A program made the translations under genes and the position numbers. A DNA stretch of 12,745 bases from Bacteroidota bacterium (GTDB taxonomy: Bacteria; Bacteroidota; Ignavibacteria; Ignavibacteriales; Melioribacteraceae): positions 1 to 12,745 of the forward strand of contig JAKAMS010000033.1 of the NCBI GenBank assembly GCA_021812745.1. Reading direction: 5' to 3'. The notes under the pieces were generated by a model, which had not been told where the DNA came from, did no database searches, and was given only the letters and a program-made list of their open reading frames with translations. This document shows positions 6,782 to 12,745 of this stretch, one piece after another. The stretch's first letter is position 1. Every line of letters starts with the position of its first letter.

Positions 6782-7951
6782 ATGTCAGAGATTAAAACAG
6801 ACGTAAAATTTTTAATAGAGTTAGATGAAAATCAACTCGCTATTAAAGAAACAATAAGAAACTTCGCTGAAGAAAAGATAAAACCGCACATAATGGAATT
6901 TGATGAAGCGCAGCATTTTCCGTTAGAATTGATGCAGCAACTTGGAGAACTTGGGTTTCTCGGCATACTTGTTCCGGAAGATTTTGGCGGTTCGGGACTT
7001 GGTTATGTTGAGTATGCGCTGATTGTTGAAGAGTTGGCGCGCATAGACCCTTCTATTGCTCTTTCTGTTGCGGCACATAATGGTCTCTGCACAAATCATA
7101 TTAATGTTTTTGCAAATGACGAACTAAAGAAAAAATATTTACCTGATCTTGCCAGCGGAAGAAAAATAGGCGCTTGGGGATTAACAGAACCAGGCAGCGG
7201 AAGCGATGCTGCAGCAATGCAAACAACCGCCACGAAAGATGGAAACTACTTTATACTGAACGGATCAAAAGCATTTATTACCCATGGCGGAGTTGGTAAA
7301 ACCGCTGTTGTTCTTGCAATAACGGATAAGAGCAAAAACAAAAAAGGTATTTCTGCATTTGTTGTGGAAAAAGATACAGAGGGATTTTCTGTAGGTAAAA
7401 AAGAAAATAAACTTGGTATGCGCGCCAGCGAAACAACTCAATTAATTTTTGAGAACTGTCATGTTCCGGCTGATAATTTGATTGGTAACGAAGGAGAAGG
7501 GTTTGCGCAAGCGATGAAAATTCTTGAAGGCGGAAGAATTTCTATTGCTGCCTTAAGTGTTGGCTTAGCTCAGGGCTGTCTGGATTCATGCATCTCCTAT
7601 TCAAAAGAAAGAAAACAGTTCGGTAAAACTTTATCGGAGTTCCAGGCGATACAATTTAAACTTGCCGATATTGCATGCGAAATTGAAGCCGCTCGGTTAA
7701 TGACTTTCAAAGCTGCACGAATGAAAGACGAAAATAAAAATATATTGGATATAGCTGCTAAGGCAAAACTTTTTGCCAGCGAGGTTGCAACTCGAGCCGC
7801 AAATGAAGCTGTCCAAATATTCGGCGGCTACGGTTTTACAAAAGATTATCCGGTGGAAAAATTTTACCGCGATGTTAAACTGTTAACAATTGGTGAAGGT
7901 ACGTCAGAAGTTCAACGGCTGGTCATTTCAAGAAATCTTTTAAAGGATTAA
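6782..7951 (+). CDS. Acyl-CoA dehydrogenase (short-chain/butyryl type)
   Basis: An FAD-dependent enzyme that introduces an alpha-beta double bond into an acyl-CoA and passes electrons to electron-transferring flavoprotein. The 389-residue length is standard. Signature 1 is GAWGLTEPGSGSD (130-142), and the flavin-binding region AFITHGG follows. The C-terminal signature QIFGGYGFTKDYPVEKFYRD leads into IGEGTSEVQR, which places the catalytic base at Glu372. The helix-G region reads LEGGRISIAA, with Gly where isovaleryl-CoA and long-chain dehydrogenases carry their catalytic Glu. This argues for a short/branched-chain or butyryl-type enzyme rather than a true isovaleryl-CoA dehydrogenase. Exact substrate is not determined. 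The gene is 8 bases after meaB and 12 bases before a carboxylase beta subunit, in the same probable operon. No etfAB genes are in the window. Confidence 0.93.
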   Translation: MSEIKTDVKFLIELDENQLAIKETIRNFAEEKIKPHIMEFDEAQHFPLELMQQLGELGFLGILVPEDFGGSGLGYVEYALIVEELARIDPSIALSVAAHNGLCTNHINVFANDELKKKYLPDLASGRKIGAWGLTEPGSGSDAAAMQTTATKDGNYFILNGSKAFITHGGVGKTAVVLAITDKSKNKKGISAFVVEKDTEGFSVGKKENKLGMRASETTQLIFENCHVPADNLIGNEGEGFAQAMKILEGGRISIAALSVGLAQGCLDSCISYSKERKQFGKTLSEFQAIQFKLADIACEIEAARLMTFKAARMKDENKNILDIAAKAKLFASEVATRAANEAVQIFGGYGFTKDYPVEKFYRDVKLLTIGEGTSEVQRLVISRNLLKD

Positions 7952-7963
7952 TTCGAAACTCTT

Positions 7964-9619
7964 ATGGCACAAATCGGCACACAAATAAATCAGAACGAAA
8001 CTTTTCTGAGAAGAGAAGATTTTCATAAAAATCTAATTAGAAAGATCAATGCTGTTAGGGAAACAATTAAACTTGGCGGCGGTAAAATTGCAATTGATAA
8101 GCAGCATGAAAAAGGAAAATTAACTGCACGTGAGCGTGTTGATAAATTGATTGACAAAGGGACAGCTTTTTTTGAGCTGAACACTTTTGCCGCACATGAT
8201 ATGTATAAAGAGTATGGCGGCGCACCAAGCAGCGGAACGATTTTCGGAATTGGAAAAATTCACGGGAAGAATTTTGTAATTGTAGCTAACGACGCTACAG
8301 TAAAAGCCGGTGCTTGGTTTCCAATTACGGCTAAGAAAAATTTAAGAGCCCAGGAAATTTCAATCGAAAACCGTTTGCCAATTATTTATCTGGTTGATAG
8401 CGCCGGAGTATTCCTTCCTCTTCAGGAAGAGATTTTTCCGGATAAAGAACATTTTGGAAGAATCTTCCGCAACAACGCAATCATGTCTTCAATGGGTATT
8501 CCGCAGATTGCCGCTATCATGGGTCCATGTGTAGCAGGCGGCGCTTACCTTCCTATTATGAGCGATGAAGCATTGATTGTTGAAGGAGAAGGCTCTGTTT
8601 TTCTTGCCGGCTCTCATCTTGTTAAAGCTGCAATTGGAGAAGAAGTTGCTAACGAAACATTAGGCGGTGCGCGGGTTCAATCTAATATCTCCGGCGTTAC
8701 CGATTATATAATGAAGAATGATGATGAATGTCTGACTCAAATTAGAAGTCTGGTTAGCAAGTTTGGAGAAAATGCAAAAGCTGGATTTAATCGGGTTGAT
8801 TCAATCCCTCCAAAATTTGACACTAATGAGATCTATGGAGTGATTGCGGAAGACGGTTCTAAGCCATACGACACTTATGAATTACTCGCGCGCATAGTTG
8901 ATGATTCTGAAATTGACGAATATAAATCCGGTTACGGAAAAAGTTTAATAACAGCTTACGCGCGAATTGACGGTTGGGCTGTTGGAATTGTTGCCAATCA
9001 AAGAAATGTTGTAAAAACCGAAAAAGGTGAAATGCAGATTGGCGGAGTAATCTACAGCGATAGTGCAGATAAAGCAACACGCTTTATAATGAACTGCAAC
9101 CAGAAAAAAATTCCTCTCGTCTTCCTTCAAGATGTAACTGGATTTATGGTTGGCAGTAAAGCCGAACATGGAGGAATAATTAAAGACGGCGCAAAAATGG
9201 TAAATGCTGTAGCTAATTCTGTAGTTCCAAAAATCACAATAATTATTGGGAATAGTTTTGGGGCAGGCAATTATGCAATGTGCGGAAAAGCATACGATCC
9301 CCGTTTTATCTTCGCATTCCCAAATGCAAAAATTGCTGTTATGGGAGGAGCGCAGGCAAGTTCAGTTCTTCTTGATATCCGCTTGAAACAAATGGAAAAA
9401 TCGGGAAAAGAATTCACAAAAGAACAGAAAGAAAAATTGCTGAATGAAATAATGCAATCGTATGAAGAGACAAGCATTCCGCTCCATGCGGCGGCTCGGT
9501 TATGGGTTGATGAGATAATTGACCCCGCTCTTACACGTGGATATATTTCATATTCTATAGAATGCGCTAATAATAATCCGAACATTCCCCGTTTCAATCC
9601 CGGCGTTATTCAAACATAG
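7964..9619 (+). CDS. Acyl-CoA carboxylase carboxyltransferase (beta) subunit, MCC-like
   Basis: The carboxyltransferase subunit moves CO2 from biotin to an acyl-CoA. The 551 residues form the usual tandem crotonase-fold halves. Motifs include KLTARERVDKLID (52-64), VDSAGVFLPLQEEIFPD (144-160), GPCVAGGAYLPIMSDEA (187-203), LAGSHLVKAAIGEE, FLQDVTGFMVG (387-397), GNSFGAGNYAMCGKAYDPRF (429-448) and VMGGAQAS. The bulky residues around VFLPLQEEIFPD and the DVTGFMVG motif resemble methylcrotonyl-CoA and geranyl-CoA carboxylase beta subunits more than propionyl-CoA carboxylase. The partner biotin carboxylase/biotin carrier alpha subunit is absent from the window. Context (acyl-CoA dehydrogenase, MeaB) suggests branched-chain amino-acid or related acyl-CoA breakdown. 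The start at 7964 has no Shine-Dalgarno. The family is certain; the substrate is not. Confidence 0.93.
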   Translation: MAQIGTQINQNETFLRREDFHKNLIRKINAVRETIKLGGGKIAIDKQHEKGKLTARERVDKLIDKGTAFFELNTFAAHDMYKEYGGAPSSGTIFGIGKIHGKNFVIVANDATVKAGAWFPITAKKNLRAQEISIENRLPIIYLVDSAGVFLPLQEEIFPDKEHFGRIFRNNAIMSSMGIPQIAAIMGPCVAGGAYLPIMSDEALIVEGEGSVFLAGSHLVKAAIGEEVANETLGGARVQSNISGVTDYIMKNDDECLTQIRSLVSKFGENAKAGFNRVDSIPPKFDTNEIYGVIAEDGSKPYDTYELLARIVDDSEIDEYKSGYGKSLITAYARIDGWAVGIVANQRNVVKTEKGEMQIGGVIYSDSADKATRFIMNCNQKKIPLVFLQDVTGFMVGSKAEHGGIIKDGAKMVNAVANSVVPKITIIIGNSFGAGNYAMCGKAYDPRFIFAFPNAKIAVMGGAQASSVLLDIRLKQMEKSGKEFTKEQKEKLLNEIMQSYEETSIPLHAAARLWVDEIIDPALTRGYISYSIECANNNPNIPRFNPGVIQT

Positions 9620-9625
9620 AATTAC

Positions 9626-10300
9626 GTGAACAAATTCATTCAAAATAAATTCATGATCTTATCCTTACTCTTGATCATGATATACTCACCAGTAAAATCA
9701 CAGCCGGTATACGATAAATCATTCTATGGCGGTTTATTTTATCTTACAAACTATATGGCATCGGATGAATTCAAGCAGTTCTTCAGAACTCATAATGATT
9801 TGGAATCTGTAGATTATATTTATGAAAAAGCTTTGAAATTTTTTGACGGCGACAAATCTGAAACATTCTTCTGCCTAACATTTGTTTTCATTCCATATAA
9901 CAAAATTGAGATGAAGCTTCCTATTACCGGCACGCGTGTAAGAATCCCACTTCCCTCTCCGCCTCAAAAAATATTTAATGAAAAATTGAAAAATACGCCG
10001 AAGAAATTATTTTTTGATTCACCTAAGAATGATTTTGGGGACAAGGATAAACTCGCTCATTTTTTTTCAAATGCTTTCCTTCATTACAATGTTAGCTTTT
10101 TCAATTTGTCTGAATTTCTAGGTATCTTTGTTGAGTATTTCGAACAAGGATTTTTTCTTCAAGGCGGTTATGATTACCGGGATTTAGTGGCAAATCATCT
10201 TGGCGAATTGTTCGCTGTGATGGTTCGAAATAATCCAAATACAAAACCGTCTGAAGCATTAAAAGTTTATCAATTACTTTACTTAAGAATCTACCCATGA
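9626..10300 (+). CDS. Secreted protein of unknown function (DKxxHF...DxxxNxxG pattern)
   Basis: I do not recognise a named gene. The 224-residue product starts with GTG six bases after the carboxylase stop. That start gives a standard signal peptide: basic N-region (K3, K8), hydrophobic core about 9-20, and likely cleavage after VKS at 25. An ATG at 9653 would leave no basic N-region. No lipobox cysteine is seen, so the mature protein is probably periplasmic or exported. The C-terminal half holds DKLAHFF (141-147), E170 and E173, then YDYRDLVANHLGELF (182-196), giving D186-x3-N190-x2-G193. A similar DKxxH/E/DxxxNxxG layout occurs in YfiM/DUF2279 and VanZ-like proteins, but VanZ hydrophobic helices are absent. 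The stop overlaps the response-regulator start (ATGA), so the two are probably translated together. Function is unknown; an envelope sensing role is speculation. Confidence 0.85.
   Translation: MNKFIQNKFMILSLLLIMIYSPVKSQPVYDKSFYGGLFYLTNYMASDEFKQFFRTHNDLESVDYIYEKALKFFDGDKSETFFCLTFVFIPYNKIEMKLPITGTRVRIPLPSPPQKIFNEKLKNTPKKLFFDSPKNDFGDKDKLAHFFSNAFLHYNVSFFNLSEFLGIFVEYFEQGFFLQGGYDYRDLVANHLGELFAVMVRNNPNTKPSEALKVYQLLYLRIYP
9651..9680. repeat. 8-bp perfect inverted repeat
   Basis: TCATGATC (9651-9658) and GATCATGA (9673-9680) are perfect reverse complements separated by 14 bases, inside the signal-peptide coding region of the secreted protein. No T-tract follows, so it is not an intrinsic terminator. 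It could be a hairpin near the translation start or an operator-like site, or chance. Confidence 0.4.
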
Positions 10301-11649
10301 AATCAATTTTAATTATTGACGACGAAAGAGAAATTTGCGAAAGCATCAAGATGATTCTTGAATACGAGGATTATCTTGTTGACTACACAACCGATTCCTA
10401 CAAAGGTTTACAGAAGATTGAGTTCGGCAACTACGATGCGCTTCTACTCGATATACAGATGCCCGGGAAAAACGGTTTTGAAGTTTTAAGCTGGCTTCAT
10501 GAAAAAGAGATTGAAATGAAAGTAATTATGATCTCCGCTCATGCAAGCGTTGAGAATGCCGTTAAATCTACCAAACTCGGGGCATTCGATTTTCTTGAAA
10601 AACCGATTGACCGCGACAAACTTTTAATTAGTGTCCGAAACGCTGTTGAACATTCAACTCTAGTACGAGAGAACAAAAAATTGAAAAGCGAACTCTCCGG
10701 TTCCGATATAATCATCGGTAATAGTGTAGTTATTCAAACCATTCACGAAACTATTTCAAGAGTAGCTAAAACAGATGCAAGAGTTCTAATCACCGGAGAA
10801 AATGGAACCGGGAAAGAACTAGTTGCACAGGAGATTCATCGTCAAAGCATCCGTTCCAATAAAGAATTGATAGAAGTTAACTGCGCCGCAATCCACCATG
10901 AACTGATTGAATCTGAATTGTTTGGACATGAGAAGGGCTCTTTTACCGGTGCCGTAAAACAACATATTGGAAAATTTGAACAAGCCAACGGCGGCAACCT
11001 TTTTCTCGATGAGATTGGAGATATGAGTCTGCAAGCTCAGGCAAAAGTTCTACGAGCAATTGAAGAAGGAAAAATCGAACGCGTCGGCGGTAATTCTAAA
11101 ATTGAAGTTGATGTTAGAATTATCTCTGCTACAAATAAAGATCTGCAAGAAGAGATAAAGAAAGGAAATTTTAGAGAGGACCTTTTTCACAGATTGAATG
11201 TAATTCCAATTCACGTTCCCCCGTTAAGAGAGCGGAAAGATGATATTCCTTTATTGATAGAGCACTTTTCAAAAATCATTTGCGAAAAAAATAAATTCCC
11301 TCAAAAAAAATATTCCGATGCTGCGTTACGGACACTTCAGTCTCTTGCTTGGAAAGGAAACGTGCGAGAGCTTCGCAACGTAGTTGAACGTATTGTTATA
11401 ATGATTTCAAAAAATGAGATAACTGAAAAAGATGTAGCGATGTTTACACAAAGCTCCGGTTCAAACGTTGATGATCTCCTTAATATCTCAAACAGCTTTC
11501 AAGAATTTAAAGAGAAAGCAGAAAAAGCTTTCATTATCAAGCAACTTAATGCCAACGGCTGGAATATTAGCAAGACAGCTGACATACTCGGCATTCAGCG
11601 AAGTCATCTTTACAATAAATTAAAGAAGTACGAAATAGAAAAGGAATAG
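10297..11649 (+). CDS. NtrC-family sigma54-dependent response regulator
   Basis: A 450-residue three-domain regulator. The receiver domain (1-120) has acidic D8/D9, phospho-acceptor D52 in [10 protein letters not shown]80 and K102. The AAA+ domain (about 137-375) has Walker A GENGTGKE (167-174), the sigma54-contact loop GSFTGA (214-219, a common variant of GAFTGA), Walker B LFLDE (235-239), and arginine-finger region FREDLFHRL (292-300). A Fis-type helix-turn-helix ends the protein ([20 protein letters not shown], 423-442). All catalytic parts look intact, so it should hydrolyse ATP to open sigma54 promoters after phosphorylation. No histidine kinase is encoded next to it, so its input is unknown. 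Its ATG overlaps the stop of the secreted protein gene, implying coupled translation. No TGGCAC-N5-TTGC type sigma54 site was seen upstream of any gene here. Confidence 0.94.
   Translation: MKSILIIDDEREICESIKMILEYEDYLVDYTTDSYKGLQKIEFGNYDALLLDIQMPGKNGFEVLSWLHEKEIEMKVIMISAHASVENAVKSTKLGAFDFLEKPIDRDKLLISVRNAVEHSTLVRENKKLKSELSGSDIIIGNSVVIQTIHETISRVAKTDARVLITGENGTGKELVAQEIHRQSIRSNKELIEVNCAAIHHELIESELFGHEKGSFTGAVKQHIGKFEQANGGNLFLDEIGDMSLQAQAKVLRAIEEGKIERVGGNSKIEVDVRIISATNKDLQEEIKKGNFREDLFHRLNVIPIHVPPLRERKDDIPLLIEHFSKIICEKNKFPQKKYSDAALRTLQSLAWKGNVRELRNVVERIVIMISKNEITEKDVAMFTQSSGSNVDDLLNISNSFQEFKEKAEKAFIIKQLNANGWNISKTADILGIQRSHLYNKLKKYEIEKE
11641..11645 (+). promoter_or_regulatory. Ribosome binding site of the HIT gene
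   Basis: AAGGA lies within the last codons of the response-regulator gene, 6 bases before the ATG at 11652. It is the clearest Shine-Dalgarno site in the window and fixes the HIT start, although that start gives a tail of about 13 residues before the usual family beginning TIFSKII. Confidence 0.6.
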
Positions 11650-11651
11650 CC

Positions 11652-12035
11652 ATGGAAAAAATCACCGCAAAACGCGATCCTGCAAATGGCGGGACAATTT
11701 TCTCCAAGATTATCCGCAAAGAGATTCCCGCTCAAATTGTTTTTGAAAATGATGAAGTTCTTGCTTTCAAAGATATCAATCCACAGGCACCGGTTCATGT
11801 TATTATTATTCCTAAAATAACCGAGATCGAAACTACACGAGATATCGCTCCAAAGAAACATGATGCTCTCCTCGGAGCATTATACGAAGCGGCAAATAAA
11901 ATTGCTAAAGACCTTGGCGTAAGTGAAACTGGTTTTCGGTTGGTTTTAAATTGTGGTCCGGATGCCGGGCAAGAAGTTTATCATCTTCATTTGCATCTGC
12001 TTGGCGGAAGGAAAATGAACTGGCCACCGGGATAA
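11652..12035 (+). CDS. HIT-family nucleotide-binding hydrolase (HinT/PKCI-like)
   Basis: A 127-residue histidine-triad protein. The core starts at [17 protein letters not shown] (residues 14-30), continues through [18 protein letters not shown] (38-55) and [20 protein letters not shown], and ends in the triad H111-L-H113-L-H115 followed by [12 protein letters not shown]. This order is that of HinT-type purine-nucleoside phosphoramidases, which cleave AMP-N bonds; the physiological substrate in bacteria is generally unclear. An N-terminal stretch of about 13 residues precedes the usual start, supported by a good ribosome binding site. The gene begins 2 bases after the response-regulator stop, the last member of the rightward run. 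The spacer to convergent purD shows no clear terminator. Confidence 0.94.
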   Translation: MEKITAKRDPANGGTIFSKIIRKEIPAQIVFENDEVLAFKDINPQAPVHVIIIPKITEIETTRDIAPKKHDALLGALYEAANKIAKDLGVSETGFRLVLNCGPDAGQEVYHLHLHLLGGRKMNWPPG

Positions 12036-12100
12036 AATTAATTGAGAATGGATAATTGCGAATAAGTCAAGTAGATTAGTATTACTATTACGATAAAAAA
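12036..12100. other. Convergent intergenic spacer without a clear terminator
   Basis: The 65 AT-rich bases between the HIT and purD stops hold only a tiny interrupted palindrome (TAGTA-T-TACTA). No GC-rich hairpin with a T-run is visible for either direction, so termination here is either factor-dependent or not recognisable by eye. Confidence 0.4.
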
Positions 12101-12745
12101 TTACTGCAAAGCTTTGTCAGAAATATCTTTTCTGTAATGCATCCCCACAAAATTAATTTTCGAAAGGGCTTCGTAAACCATTTTTTTAGCATCGGTTAGA
12201 TTGTTTTTCTCTATAAATGATGTAACATTTAAAACTCTACCGCCATTGGTTAAAATTTTCCCATCTAATTCTTTACACCCTGCATGATAAACATTTACAT
12301 TCTTAAATACATTTTCTAAACCGTTAATTACAAAACCCTTTTCAAACGTATCCGGATAACCACCTGATGCAGCAACGACACAAACAGATGCACCGCCATT
12401 ATACTTAACAGCATCTTTCTTAATTTTACCTGATGCAGCAGAATATAGTAGCTCAACAAAATTTCCATCCAGCAAAGGAAGAATCACTTGTGTTTCCGGA
12501 TCACCAAAACGGCAATTGAATTCCACAACTTTCGGTCCTGAACTCGTCATCATTAATCCGCAATAGAGACAACCTATAAAAGGCATTCCTTTTTCACGCA
12601 GAGCAATTAAGGTTGGTTCAATAATTTCTTTAGCAATTAGATTTAACTCCTTATCATTTACAAATGGGGTTGGAGCATATGCCCCCATTCCACCGGTATT
12701 TTTCCCTTTGTCGCCGTCAAATATTCTTTTATGGTCCTGTGCGGC
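12101..12745 (-). CDS. purD: Phosphoribosylamine-glycine ligase PurD (C-terminal half, 5' end beyond window)
   Basis: PurD ligates glycine to phosphoribosylamine using ATP, the second step of purine synthesis. The frame is open from the right edge to a TAA at 12103-12101, showing 214 residues, about half of a normal protein of roughly 420. The visible part begins within the ATP-grasp domain: AAQDHKRIFDGDKGKNTGGM and GAYAPTPF. The family signature PKVVEFNCRFGDPETQ (71-86 of the visible part) follows, with the metal-binding Glu and Asn. The C-terminal domain then runs through VCVVAASGGYP, TNGGRVLNVT and MHYRKDI. An ATG at 12688 lies inside the conserved TGGMGAY motif and is not the start. The gene is convergent with the HIT gene and is not part of the rightward operon. 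Confidence 0.96.
   Translation of the reverse strand, partial: AAQDHKRIFDGDKGKNTGGMGAYAPTPFVNDKELNLIAKEIIEPTLIALREKGMPFIGCLYCGLMMTSSGPKVVEFNCRFGDPETQVILPLLDGNFVELLYSAASGKIKKDAVKYNGGASVCVVAASGGYPDTFEKGFVINGLENVFKNVNVYHAGCKELDGKILTNGGRVLNVTSFIEKNNLTDAKKMVYEALSKINFVGMHYRKDISDKALQ

Noticed and set aside
7966..7981. TGGCAC motif followed by GGCAC, considered as a sigma54 -24/-12 site
   Set aside because: The -12 element lacks the required GC/TTGC core at the correct spacing, and the motif overlaps the start codon of the carboxyltransferase gene.
9926..9975. Segment resembling the 3' end of a tRNA-Ser gene (GAATCCCAC ... CCTCTCCGCC)
   Set aside because: No matching 5' acceptor arm, D-arm or anticodon arm is present in the 90 bases upstream, and the segment reads smoothly as part of the secreted protein. 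It is most likely a chance likeness.
12083..12100. Small palindrome near the HIT/purD convergence considered as a bidirectional terminator
   Set aside because: The stem is only five AT-rich pairs and lacks a proper T-tract in either direction.

Overview
The window is AT-rich, densely coded bacterial chromosome. It has no rRNA, tRNA, mobile element or CRISPR array, and no gene-free stretch longer than about 100 bases. Protein sequence style, gene content and very sparse Shine-Dalgarno signals fit a member of the Bacteroidota/Ignavibacteriota/Chlorobiota group, with an Ignavibacteria-like bacterium as my best guess. The taxonomy is inference only.

Left block, minus strand, read right to left from 4176 to the left edge: a DUF177/YceD protein, rpmF (ribosomal protein L32), plsX, fabH, fabD, and a Cys-cluster protein of DUF3109/YkgJ type that runs off the window. 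Spacings are 15 bases, 15 bases, a 17-base overlap, a 1-base overlap and a 3-base overlap, so this is almost certainly one operon. It couples ribosome assembly (YceD, L32) to initiation of fatty-acid and phospholipid synthesis (PlsX, FabH, FabD). rpmF and the left-edge gene were found by reading the minus strand directly.

A 97-base divergent intergenic region (4177-4273) carries a good sigma70-like promoter candidate for the left operon and a perfect -10-like hexamer facing right.

Right block, plus strand, 4274-12035: a PrsW-type membrane protease, nadD, meaB, a short-chain-type acyl-CoA dehydrogenase, a methylcrotonyl-CoA-carboxylase-like carboxyltransferase beta subunit, an unrecognised secreted protein, an NtrC-family sigma54 response regulator and a HIT-family protein. 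All gaps are between -4 and +12 bases, so this could be one transcript of nearly 8 kb. It mixes NAD synthesis, acyl-CoA/branched-chain or propionate metabolism, and signalling.

Right edge: the C-terminal half of purD on the minus strand, convergent with the HIT gene across 65 bases with no clear terminator.

Most of the window is ordinary core genome. The least explained items are the secreted protein with a VanZ/DUF2279-like residue pattern that is translationally coupled to the response regulator, and the combination of a short-chain-type dehydrogenase, an MCC-type carboxylase subunit and MeaB.
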